This document shows, one piece after another, positions 9,101-15,601 of a stretch of DNA of 64,000 bases (position 1 is its first letter; each line of letters starts with the position of its first letter). The position numbers were made by a program, and so were the translations under genes. The DNA comes from Niabella yanshanensis (lineage in GTDB: Bacteria; Bacteroidota; Bacteroidia; Chitinophagales; Chitinophagaceae), in contig NZ_CP139960.1 of NCBI RefSeq assembly GCF_034424215.1, forward strand, positions 558,001 to 622,000, given 5' to 3'. Below the pieces are notes generated by a model. That model did not search any database. It saw only the letters and a program-made list of their open reading frames with translations, and was not told where the DNA came from.

Positions 9101-9325
9101 CTTATTATTGAAGCATTTAAAAGTATATCCGTCAAAACGGTTCAAACCGCCGCCGCGTGTGCCCATCCAGATCAGGCCTTTTCGATCCTGCAGAATGGTA
9201 ATTACCGCGTTATGTACCAGGCCGTCATCCACCTGGTAATACTTAAAATAATACTGCCCGTAACAGGATAAAATGATAAGCTTTAACAGGAAGAAGCAAA
9301 TGAAAATGTAATAGAAACGGCGCAT
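6140..9325 (-). CDS. Two-component sensor histidine kinase with periplasmic beta-propeller (HTCS-like, without regulator)
   Basis: A 1061-residue membrane sensor. After an N-terminal hydrophobic segment (RRFYYIFICFFLLKLIILS) comes a long array of reg_prop-type propeller repeats, each with motifs like GLIWMGTRGGGLNRFDG and GNLWIGTEDAGINKF. A Y_Y_Y domain with YKFRMQGLDNAW follows, then a transmembrane helix near 785-805. The HisKA phospho-acceptor is in NIAHEIQTPLTL. The HATPase carries NLLSNALKYG and GTGIGLSLAKSL. Proteins of this class sense sugars or glycan fragments in the periplasm. I start at the ATG at 9325: the frame extends to a TTG at 9340, but a -7-like box covers that position. Copy B of the 33-bp repeat is 131 bases upstream, which suggests autoregulation. 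Confidence 0.93.
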   Translation of the reverse strand: MRRFYYIFICFFLLKLIILSCYGQYYFKYYQVDDGLVHNAVITILQDRKGLIWMGTRGGGLNRFDGYTFKCFNNKNSKLGNIGNNIITTLVEDSKGMLWIGTGKGIFKYDPYQEVFTELDMASQNYISHLVIDDKDKLWFLSGYRLHQYDPVQNKVTDLKLQASCIALDPKMNLWAGSDDGTIGIFRQAEKTISYIRIVGQEVAPDLRSISKIYAMNDNELMIGCFKQGLKTYHIKTGQVKSLPLTPNNYASIYVRDIIRGSGQQYWVATESGIYIYDIDSGQTEHLRKRAGDSYSIADNAVYTFCKDNQDGMWVGTYFGGLNYYSKENSKFKKYYPLPGVNSISGDAVREIVPDAHGNLWIGTEDAGINKFNPVSGQFVNYTATGKPGDISYPNIHGLLALGNQLFIGPFFHGLEIMDIPTGKVIHRFAQVKDSSKATSDFVSSIYLTKDSTLLIGTAYHGSSLFAYDPKLKTFKSVPQIPFNVYTFDIKEDSRGNIWTGSVSQGAFFYNPKTGKQGNIRFGNKVKDKMVDEFAVYNIMEDSDHFIWFATNGGGLIRLSKDHQSFKRFTVKEGLLSNVVFSILEDDKKRLWVSSLKGLICLDKRTEQVRVYTRSNGLITDQFNYNSAYRDLDGTMYFGSVKGMISFNPAQLGQKYTSPPTYITGFRVNNKELVPNEPNSPLMRSIIYTDTITLTYDQNNFSIEFAALNYASPDVTRYKFRMQGLDNAWTYLNTNRDAYFTDLAPGNYTFVVQAESNTGNWVGREKEILIRILPPFWKTNMAYAFYALLLTALFYFSIRYYQNYLDRKNHNRLMLFEHEKEKEIYQAKIEFFTNIAHEIQTPLTLIMGPIKWVVKKVDDQPDIKKSLVLAERNALRLAELTSQLLDFRQTEADQFGLSFVKTDISALLTEQINNFKAEAIKNGIQLEVNLPPEPVVAFVDVEALVKIFTNLLSNALKYGSSHAKVTMHPVGETDDYFIIQFMNDGKGIPEEFRNRIFEPFFRMRGNEKPGTGIGLSLAKSLADLHNGSISLRSGATHLIIFELKLPLRQKIEFKLSSWKKK

Positions 9326-9337
9326 AATTCGTTGATC

Positions 9338-9345
9338 CAAATATA
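9338..9345 (-). promoter_or_regulatory. Candidate -7 box of the sensor kinase gene
   Basis: On the minus strand this reads TATATTTG, a match to the Bacteroidota TAnnTTTG element, about 13 bases before the ATG at 9325. No clear TTTG -33 box is seen at the usual spacing, so support is partial. It argues against the upstream TTG start, which overlaps it. Confidence 0.4.
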
Positions 9346-9455
9346 TTAAATGACTATTATAAAAATGAGCAGGATGTGCTCAGTATGGGTAACCTCTGCT
9401 GATTTTACATAGGACCCTGCTCAGGAACGCCTCTATTCCGGCACTCAATTCTAAA

Positions 9456-9488
9456 TTTTGGCACAAATAGACAAAACATTGAACAAAG
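9456..9488 (-). promoter_or_regulatory. 33-bp repeat copy B, candidate response-regulator site
   Basis: The partner of copy A at 5269-5301, with about 29 of 33 identical bases, including TTTTGG, ACAAATA and CATTGAACAA. It sits in the intergenic region between the sensor kinase (minus) and the glutathione peroxidase gene (plus), in the same orientation relative to the kinase as copy A has to the oxidoreductase gene. Confidence 0.5.
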
Positions 9489-9548
9489 CTTACTGACTGG
9501 TTAATGCCATCGAAAATCGGGTTGATAAAGTATTGCCGATAATTTGAC

Positions 9549-9556
9549 TAATTTTG
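9549..9556 (+). promoter_or_regulatory. Candidate -7 box of the glutathione peroxidase gene
   Basis: TAATTTTG matches TAnnTTTG and lies 34 bases before the ATG at 9591. A TTGA about 24 bases upstream could serve as a poorly spaced -33 element. The assignment is tentative. Confidence 0.35.
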
Positions 9557-9590
9557 TTTAACCCTAATGATTTTGTTATTCTTATAATTA

Positions 9591-10184
9591 ATGCGTACTA
9601 AAATGCCCCTCGCCATTATTATTCTGGTACTGTCTGTTGCCTGTGGTTTTATATATTACCTGAGATCTAACGGTAATGTGAAAGAAAACGCGGGGTTAAG
9701 ATCCGGTTCCATTCATAGCTTTAAAGTTGCCGCTTTAAACGGTACCATCATTGATTTTGCAGCCTTTAAAGGTAAAAAGATCATAGTGGTCAATACGGCT
9801 TCCAAATGCGGACTAACGCCGCAGTATGAAGGGCTTGAAAGTTTGTTTAAAAAGTACGGAGACCGGCTGGTTATCGTGGGCTTTCCCTCCAACGATTTCC
9901 TGTTCCAGGAGCCGGGGACTAATACAGATATCGCGGAGTTTTGCCAGCGTAATTATGGTGTGTCATTTCCGATGGCAGCCAAGGTAGAGGTGAAAGGGAA
10001 GAACCAGGCACCGGTTTACCAATGGCTGACGAACAGGAATCTAAATGGCGTTGAAAGCTCGGCCGTTACCTGGAATTTTCAAAAATACCTGTTGGATGAG
10101 GATGGTAAGCTGGTACAGCATTTTGCTCCCAAAACAGATCCGGAAGATCCGGAAATCATCAAATGGATCGAGTCGGAGGATTAG
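9591..10184 (+). CDS. Glutathione peroxidase family protein, membrane-anchored
   Basis: A 197-residue thiol peroxidase that would reduce hydrogen peroxide or organic hydroperoxides. A hydrophobic N-terminal segment (residues 6-24) precedes the domain and looks like a membrane anchor facing the periplasm. The peroxidatic Cys73 sits in NTASKCGLTPQY, and the WNFQKYL motif supplies the conserved Trp and Asn. Cys118 in EFCQRNYGVSFP is in the place of the resolving Cys of thioredoxin-dependent members. The usual FPCNQF reads FPSNDF, so the non-essential middle Cys is replaced by Ser. Despite the family name it probably uses thioredoxin-like donors. It has its own unit, diverging from the sensor kinase. 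Confidence 0.92.
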   Translation: MRTKMPLAIIILVLSVACGFIYYLRSNGNVKENAGLRSGSIHSFKVAALNGTIIDFAAFKGKKIIVVNTASKCGLTPQYEGLESLFKKYGDRLVIVGFPSNDFLFQEPGTNTDIAEFCQRNYGVSFPMAAKVEVKGKNQAPVYQWLTNRNLNGVESSAVTWNFQKYLLDEDGKLVQHFAPKTDPEDPEIIKWIESED

Positions 10185-10299
10185 CTGCCGCCCGCCGATC
10201 GGTTAAAGTGCTATGAATTTACTTAAAAATTGTGGGTTGTATTTGAGTGGGTATGGACGAGTATTGATAACTTCGGGGCTCGCATACTTTGTGTAAGCC

Positions 10300-10321
10300 C
10301 GTTGTTGCTCTTGCAGCAACG
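10300..10321 (+). promoter_or_regulatory. Hairpin just upstream of the SMP-30-like gene
   Basis: A 9-bp stem with one G-T wobble (CGTTGTTGC / GCAGCAACG) and a TCTT loop ends 18 bases before the ATG at 10340. No U-tract follows, so it is more likely a 5' leader structure than a terminator of the peroxidase gene. Confidence 0.35.
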
Positions 10322-10339
10322 ATCCTAAAAAATTAAACC

Positions 10340-11173
10340 ATGTTTGTCCAAAAATCAATTTCCTTATTGACCACAGTTGCTTTAAGCATCACTTTTGCAA
10401 AGGCGCAATCTTCTTTAAGTACGCTCTGGGAAACCAGGGAGCTGGCTGTTCCGGAGTCTGTACTGTACAGTGAAAAAGAGGATCAGCTTTTCGTAAGCCT
10501 TATAGATGGTGAAGGAAATAAGAAAGATGGTAAAGGCGGCATCGCGATACTGGGTACAGATGGAAGTATCAAAAATAAAACCTGGGTAGAAGGATTAGAT
10601 GCGCCCAAAGGTCTTGCCCGTTATAAAAACACACTTTTTGTTGCCGACCTGACGGCATTGGTTCGTATCGATATTCCAAGCGGAAAAGTTATTAATAAAC
10701 TGGAAATTGACAGCGCTGTTTTTTTAAATGATGTAACGGTAGATGCGAAGGGCGTTGTGTTTGTTTCAGATACACGGACCAATAAAATCCACCGCATTAA
10801 AAATGGAAAACAAGAAGTGTATATGCGGGATGTAAAGGGCGCCAACGGGTTAAAATGGATCAACAAACATCTATATGTACTGGCTGGCACCGAGTTGCTG
10901 AAAACAGATCAGCAGAAGCGTATTACCGTTCTGGCCAAAGGTTTGGAAAAGCCAGGGGACGGGCTGGAACAGCTTGCCAATGGAGATTTCATCGCCACCT
11001 GCTGGGCAGGCATCATTTACCATGTAAAAGCTAACGGCGAACTCCATAAACTACAGGATGTGCAGGGGAAGATGAACACAGCCGATCTGGGCTATAATCC
11101 TAAAACAGGTATAATATATATACCAACGTTTAATCAAAACAGTGTTATTGCTTATAAGCTGTCCGCTCAATAA
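10340..11173 (+). CDS. SMP-30/gluconolactonase-like beta-propeller protein, secreted
   Basis: A 277-residue protein with an N-terminal signal peptide (hydrophobic stretch ending in AKAQ at residues 20-23). The rest is a six-bladed propeller like SMP-30/gluconolaconase or NHL proteins, with repeated units such as LDAPKGLARYKNTLFVADL, FLNDVTVDAKGVVFVSDT and ANGLKWINKHLYVLAG. Related proteins are calcium-dependent lactonases, but many secreted members have unknown substrates, so the activity is not assigned. The Asn in LNDV and Asp in SDTRTNK are at places where metal ligands occur in the family. It stands alone between the peroxidase gene and a long intergenic region. Confidence 0.8.
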   Translation: MFVQKSISLLTTVALSITFAKAQSSLSTLWETRELAVPESVLYSEKEDQLFVSLIDGEGNKKDGKGGIAILGTDGSIKNKTWVEGLDAPKGLARYKNTLFVADLTALVRIDIPSGKVINKLEIDSAVFLNDVTVDAKGVVFVSDTRTNKIHRIKNGKQEVYMRDVKGANGLKWINKHLYVLAGTELLKTDQQKRITVLAKGLEKPGDGLEQLANGDFIATCWAGIIYHVKANGELHKLQDVQGKMNTADLGYNPKTGIIYIPTFNQNSVIAYKLSAQ

Positions 11174-11305
11174 ACCGGAACGGACCACTGCGGCGAAGTG
11201 CCGCAATGCGCATCATAATAAGGAAAGGTTATATACTGCCCAGGCATTCAAAGATCTGTGCACTGTAAGCTATTTTACTTAACCTGGACTTATAAGGAAA
11301 TAGAA

Positions 11306-11342
11306 AGCGCCAGGTCGCGGGTTCGGGTCCCGTCCGGTCTGC
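11306..11342 (+). other. tRNA 3'-half-like fragment
   Basis: The segment has a T-arm (GCGGG, loop TTCGGGT, CCCGT) followed by a 7-base acceptor-like strand CCGGTCT and G. No complementary AGACCGG strand, D-arm or anticodon arm is found in the preceding 80 bases, so this is not a complete tRNA. It could be a footprint of an integrated element at a tRNA gene, or chance. Confidence 0.35.
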
Positions 11343-11429
11343 AAAAGCTTTAATAAATCAGGGTACTGTTTCTATAAGGTTCAGCACAAGGCATTTCAGG
11401 CTTCTTCCTGTTAGTGATTGTCGAAAAAG

Positions 11430-11504
11430 AAAATCCCGTGTGGAAACACAGGATTTTAAACCAAAACTAACTGCTTATGAGAAAAAATTAAATGTCGTGT
11501 CTTT
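11430..11504 (-). ncRNA. Candidate short minus-strand transcript ending in an intrinsic terminator
   Basis: A minus-strand -7 box (TATATTTG, 11518-11511) would start transcription near 11504. About 75 bases on, a hairpin at 11457-11430 (7-bp outer stem, one mismatch, 4-bp inner stem, GGAA-type loop) is followed on the minus strand by a T-rich run (TTTTCTTTTT). No ORF of note lies between them. It may be a regulatory small RNA or a relic leader of a lost gene. Confidence 0.3.
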
Positions 11505-11510
11505 ATGACA

Positions 11511-11541
11511 CAAATATAGGAACAATGTTTAAACGTTTAAA
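11511..11541 (-). promoter_or_regulatory. Minus-strand promoter overlapping the LacI-type palindrome
   Basis: Reading the minus strand, TTTA at 11541-11538, a 19-base spacer and TATATTTG at 11518-11511 fit the Bacteroidota promoter pattern (TTTG-N19-TAnnTTTG), with one mismatch in the -33 box. The palindromic operator covers the -33 box and part of the spacer, as expected for repression. Confidence 0.4.
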
Positions 11542-11546
11542 CATTG
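11523..11546. promoter_or_regulatory. 24-bp perfect palindrome, LacI-family-type operator
   Basis: A perfect palindrome with a central CpG (core TTTAAACGTTTAAA). It is built from two abutting GTTTAAAC octamers flanked by CAAT and ATTG. LacI-family operators typically have a central CG and this symmetry. A second short palindrome, AAAACGTTTT, follows at 11549-11558. No LacI-family gene is in the window. Confidence 0.6.
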
Positions 11547-11968
11547 CAAAAACGTTTTAACGCTTTTTTAGCAATTGAGCATGGTTCTTCTACGCATTCA
11601 ATTATCGAACTGTTTAAACTTTCCGGTGTCCGGTCCCTACAGGACTTTAACAAACTCGTTCCCTAGTATTGTTACCAATGTAAAGTTCTTTCGGGACTAG
11701 ATATTGGTGAAAAAAATCCATTTACGAACAAGTAAACCTCTTAGAGGCGACATATTATCATTTAGTCTAAAAGTTTAAACAAGTTCATCCTTTGTCAATC
11801 ATCATAAAGTCGTAATGCGCTAAAAGCCATTGTTGTGCAATCGATAGCGCAGGATAGAATCACCCGGGTTCGCATGCTTTCTGTTAATTTCGTTATGCAC
11901 GTTGTATGCCGGGCGGCTATTGGAGCTGGCCGGTTGTACAAACTTCATTAACCTTATTCGATCAACAA

Positions 11969-13717
11969 ATGAAATACGTTGCTATGCTAAAATCAAATTT
12001 TTTATTGCTTTTCATCAGTCTTTACGTTCAAAGCCTGGCGCAGGATATCAGTCTTGCTTTGCAAAAAACGCCCAGGTTGACCGAAGTGCAGCGTATGCAA
12101 AAATGGGATGCGATGCAGGAAGATGTTACCGTGAGTTTTGCCTCTTCCTCTACAAGGTTCACAAAAGAACTTCCTTCCGGCGTTGTAAAAAAGACCGCAT
12201 GGGAATTATCCGGATGGAAAAATGAAAAGCTGCATGTTCAAATACTGGCAGCTACCAAAATTGACCTCAAAGGAATGACAGTTGCGGCAGGTGATTTAAG
12301 AAACGAGACGGGCGATGTTCTGAAAAAGGAACAGTTGTCATTAGGCTTTATACAATATGTAATAACAGATGAATTCCGGGATGGTTGTGGTCATCGCAAA
12401 TCAGTAGATTTTGATTCGTCAATGGTTGCCGATATTATTAATACAGAACTCCGTTCCATGGATGTTTCAAAGCATACCACACAGCCCGTTTGGCTTACCA
12501 TACAAATACCCGGAAAACAGCCGGCAGGTAAATACACCGGAACGATCAGCGTTACAGCCGGTAAAACCTATAAGCTGCAGCTGATACTAACAATAGCCGA
12601 CAGAACCTTACCGGCCCCGAAAGACTGGAGCTTTCAATTAGACTACTGGCAACATCCCGCTGCAATAGCAAGAGTACACCGTGTAAAGCTTTGGAGTGCT
12701 GCACATTTTGAACAGATGCGTAAATATTACACCATGCTGGCCAACGCGGGCCAAAAGGTAATAACGGCAAGCATTGTAGATGAACCCTGGGGACATCAAA
12801 CCTATGACGATTATCCGGGTTTGATAAAATGGACGAAAAAGAAAAATGGAACATGGACCTACGACTATAGCTTATTTGATAAGTATATTGATTTTGTAAT
12901 GAGTTGCGGGATCAGGAACAGGATCAATTGTTATAGCATGGTTCCCTGGAAAATTGCTTTTAAATATTATGATGAGGCTTCGCAAAAAGATACTGTCTTC
13001 ACCGGGGCCATTGGCAACCCGGAGTACAATGAATTCTGGAGAACCATGTTAGTTGATTTTACGGCACACTTAAAAAAGAAGGGCTGGTTCGGTATTACTA
13101 CTATTGCAATGGATGAACGCCCCATGAGGGCCATGCAATCTGTCATCAGCTTGCTCAAGACTGTCGACCCTGCCTGGAAGATATCCCTGGCAGGCGAGTG
13201 GCACCCTGAAATTGAGAAAGACATCTATGATTATTGTATTGCCTCCAAATGGGCTTTCCCGGATGCTATTTTAAAAGAACGTAAACAGGCAGGTAAAACC
13301 AGTACCTGGTATACCTGCTGTACAGAGAAATATCCCAATATGTTTACCTTTTCTCCACCTGACGAAGGCGTATGGGCCGGGTGGTACACCGCTGCTTCGG
13401 GGATGGATGGATTTCTTCGCTGGGCCTACAATAGCTGGACGCGTTCTCCCTTAACGGACAGCCGTTTTACCGCCTGGCCTGCCGGCGATACCTACCAGGT
13501 TTACCCCGGGCCCTTATCATCTGTTCGCTTTGAAAAGCTGATTGAGGGTGTACAGGATTTTGAAAAAATAAATGCCTTAAGAAAATCCTATCAAATGAAA
13601 AACGAAACAATAAAATTAAAGGAACTGGAAGCAGCGTTGCAAACTTTCACTATTGAAAAACTATCGCAACAATCGGCTCAGGAAATGGTAGAAAAATATA
13701 AGCATTTACTAAATTAA
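11969..13717 (+). CDS. GH123/DUF4091-like glycoside hydrolase, secreted
   Basis: A 582-residue protein. The signal peptide ends near SLAQ in LLLFISLYVQSLAQ. I start at the ATG at 11969; the frame opens at 11906, but the extra 21 residues do not look like a signal sequence, and the ATG at 11984 is also possible. A beta-rich N-terminal domain (to about residue 210) precedes a TIM-barrel-like region. That region has ITTIAMDERPMRAM, where an Asp-Glu pair matches the catalytic arrangement of GH123 N-acetylgalactosaminidases. The C-terminal part has WYTCC, DGFLRWAYNSW and FEKLIEGVQDFEKI, typical of DUF4091. The actual substrate is unknown; the family link to GH123 is inferred by eye. Confidence 0.75.
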   Translation: MKYVAMLKSNFLLLFISLYVQSLAQDISLALQKTPRLTEVQRMQKWDAMQEDVTVSFASSSTRFTKELPSGVVKKTAWELSGWKNEKLHVQILAATKIDLKGMTVAAGDLRNETGDVLKKEQLSLGFIQYVITDEFRDGCGHRKSVDFDSSMVADIINTELRSMDVSKHTTQPVWLTIQIPGKQPAGKYTGTISVTAGKTYKLQLILTIADRTLPAPKDWSFQLDYWQHPAAIARVHRVKLWSAAHFEQMRKYYTMLANAGQKVITASIVDEPWGHQTYDDYPGLIKWTKKKNGTWTYDYSLFDKYIDFVMSCGIRNRINCYSMVPWKIAFKYYDEASQKDTVFTGAIGNPEYNEFWRTMLVDFTAHLKKKGWFGITTIAMDERPMRAMQSVISLLKTVDPAWKISLAGEWHPEIEKDIYDYCIASKWAFPDAILKERKQAGKTSTWYTCCTEKYPNMFTFSPPDEGVWAGWYTAASGMDGFLRWAYNSWTRSPLTDSRFTAWPAGDTYQVYPGPLSSVRFEKLIEGVQDFEKINALRKSYQMKNETIKLKELEAALQTFTIEKLSQQSAQEMVEKYKHLLN

Positions 13718-13759
13718 TGCAGTTCCATAGGCGAACTATTGAGCCTGCAGCGGTAATAC

Positions 13760-14206
13760 TTAGTCTTCGATTTGAAGATGGGTACTTATCGCTATTCTGT
13801 TCCAGGCATTAATAGTAACAATCGCCATAATGATTTCCGGGATCTGGCTTTCATCAAAAAACTGAAGCGCCTGTTGGTATAATGCATCACTTAAACCATG
13901 TGCATGGATCAACGTAATTTCTTCGGTTATCGCCAATATAGTTTGCTCCTCCCCCGAAAAGAATTTAGTGGCTTCCCTCCAGGCGCTGATTAAGAAAATA
14001 CGCTGTAAGGTTTCACCGTTGGCCATTGCTTCTTTGGTATGCATGTCGATGCAGTAAGCGCATCCGTTAATTTCAGAAGCCCTGATTTTGATCAGATCTT
14101 TCAAGGTCTTAGAAAGAGAACTCTGCGCGAGATATCCTTCCAGGCCCAACATGGCCTTGTACGCTTTGGGTTGTTCTGTACTAGTGATTTGTACACGATT
14201 TTGCAT
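13760..14206 (-). CDS. AhpD-like carboxymuconolactone decarboxylase family protein
   Basis: A 148-residue alkylhydroperoxidase D-type protein. It carries the family signature IRASEINGCAYCIDMHTKEA, containing the CxxC pair and the following His that form the peroxidase/thiol relay. Length and all-helical pattern fit the family. It lies 46 bases downstream of a DoxX gene and, beyond it, a Crp-like regulator, all on the minus strand, so the three are likely one operon for redox or peroxide response. Its exact substrate is not readable. Confidence 0.9.
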   Translation of the reverse strand: MQNRVQITSTEQPKAYKAMLGLEGYLAQSSLSKTLKDLIKIRASEINGCAYCIDMHTKEAMANGETLQRIFLISAWREATKFFSGEEQTILAITEEITLIHAHGLSDALYQQALQFFDESQIPEIIMAIVTINAWNRIAISTHLQIED

Positions 14207-14252
14207 ATGCTATCTTTTATGTTACTTAATAATTGTTTCAGGACCTGTTATA

Positions 14253-14744
14253 CTAATGCCCGGCTGTATGTTCGGCTTCCCGGATCACATTCCCCGGCTT
14301 TTCAACAGGGACTTCCGCAGTACCTGAAATGAAAGCTTCCTGCTTTGCCGGATTACTTTGAGCAGCCAACAGGAAAGCAGCCGCGCTACCTACCCATACG
14401 GAATAGTCTAAAGGTGCTTTTACACCTAGTGATATACTCATAGAAAGAGCGAAAATGAACAGAAGAACGCCGGTCAAATTCGCTGCAATTTTTAGACAGT
14501 AACCCAAAATCAACAGGACCGGGAGCGCTATTTCTAAAAACGTAGCTGCATAAGCCGCGTATTTACTGAGCATGAGGGGAAGAAAAAAGGTTAATTGTGC
14601 GGTATATTTTTCAAAGTTGTCCCAGTTACCCCAGGCAGCATTGATTCCCCATAAGCCGAACCGGTCGGCTACTGCCGAGAGCATGGTTATGGAAAGTGCT
14701 ATTCTTAAGAATAATGTTGGAACTGATACCGATTTAGCTGCCAT
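14253..14744 (-). CDS. DoxX-family membrane protein
   Basis: A 163-residue integral membrane protein with four hydrophobic helices (about residues 8-26, 58-80, 82-108 and 110-130) and the family's MLSAVADRFGLWG start region. DoxX-like proteins are associated with respiratory or redox functions, but most are uncharacterised. The C-terminal 30 residues are polar and probably cytoplasmic. It sits between the Crp-like regulator (63 bases upstream) and the AhpD-like gene, supporting a small redox operon. Confidence 0.85.
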   Translation of the reverse strand: MAAKSVSVPTLFLRIALSITMLSAVADRFGLWGINAAWGNWDNFEKYTAQLTFFLPLMLSKYAAYAATFLEIALPVLLILGYCLKIAANLTGVLLFIFALSMSISLGVKAPLDYSVWVGSAAAFLLAAQSNPAKQEAFISGTAEVPVEKPGNVIREAEHTAGH

Positions 14745-14807
14745 AAGTAATTCTCTTTGTTATACTGCAAAGCTGAGAACTAAAAGGCAGAAAAAAGTTA
14801 AACTGGT

Positions 14808-15383
14808 TTAGGAAATGAGCTTCCTGCGAATTTCACTCAAATATTCCGGGGTAAAGCCCAGGTAAGAGGCCAGCAGGTATTGTGGAACCCGTTGAACAAA
14901 TTCGGGATACATCTGGCTCATCGATAAATAAAATGCTTCTTTGGATAAGGAAAACAAGTACTTCATCCTCATTTCACTTGCGGCATAAGCTCTTTGGTAT
15001 ATAAAACGGAAATAGCGCTCCATGGCAGGAAATACATGAAGCAGCTGAGTCTGGTTGTCCTGGCTTATGTATAACACTTCAGATTTTTCAACAGCCTGGA
15101 TAAAAAATGAGGTATGTCTCTTATGTTCGTAAGCAATATTATCAGTGATCCACCAGTTTTCAATAGCAAAATCGGTGGTTTGCTCTATACCTTTTTCGTT
15201 AATAAAAAACTTGCGAAGCAAACCTTTTTGTACAAAATAATGATACTTACAAACCTGGTCCGCCTCCAGCAGATTCTGTTTTTTGGCCACCGTTTTTACT
15301 TCGAAGTATTTCATTACCTCCTCAAAATCCTCATCAGCGATTGTAATAAACTTTTCCAAATGTGTTCTGAATATTAACGACAT
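14808..15383 (-). CDS. Crp/Fnr-family transcriptional regulator
   Basis: A 191-residue protein with an N-terminal cyclic-nucleotide-binding-like beta barrel (about residues 10-115; KQNLLEADQVCKYHYFVQKG). A C-terminal helix-turn-helix (about 150-191; PQYLLASYLGFTPEYLSEIRR) follows. No Fe-S ligand Cys cluster is present, so it is not an oxygen-sensing Fnr. Short regulators of this type are common in Bacteroidota, often next to DoxX or oxidoreductase genes that they control. It is the first gene of the unit ending with the AhpD-like gene. Confidence 0.9.
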   Translation of the reverse strand: MSLIFRTHLEKFITIADEDFEEVMKYFEVKTVAKKQNLLEADQVCKYHYFVQKGLLRKFFINEKGIEQTTDFAIENWWITDNIAYEHKRHTSFFIQAVEKSEVLYISQDNQTQLLHVFPAMERYFRFIYQRAYAASEMRMKYLFSLSKEAFYLSMSQMYPEFVQRVPQYLLASYLGFTPEYLSEIRRKLIS

Positions 15384-15407
15384 GGCTACATTACGGTATT
15401 AGTTCAA

Positions 15408-15415
15408 CAAAAGTA
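15408..15415 (-). promoter_or_regulatory. Candidate -7 box of the Crp-like gene
   Basis: On the minus strand this is TACTTTTG, matching TAnnTTTG, 25 bases before the ATG at 15383. No clear -33 element was found. Confidence 0.35.
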
Positions 15416-15601
15416 TCAATAATAAATTGCTCGTACCGGGGGCATAAACTAGAATAACAGTTGTATTCATGCAGTTGATTAGATGTTCCCGCAGAACAGT
15501 TACAGTATAGAAATTTGTTCCCAATTCATTTCAGTATTGTAACGTCATTTTGTTGCTTCTTTAAAAAATAACGAGTGCATTATTTTAAACATCGTTTCTT
15601 T

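Larger units (their letters stand above)
11174..11968. other. 795-base intergenic region with operator, terminator and tRNA-like remnant
   Basis: No convincing gene is visible. The region holds a tRNA 3'-end-like fragment (11306-11342), a terminator-type hairpin (11430-11457), a minus-strand promoter-like box, and a 24-bp palindrome (11523-11546). GTTTAAAC octamers occur at 11527, 11535, 11612 and 11773. Part of it probably regulates the GH123-like gene downstream. Confidence 0.6.

Noticed and set aside
11262-11342. A complete tRNA gene in the region before the LacI-type palindrome.
   Set aside because: Only a T-arm and acceptor-like strand exist. No acceptor 5' strand, D-arm or anticodon arm can be paired.
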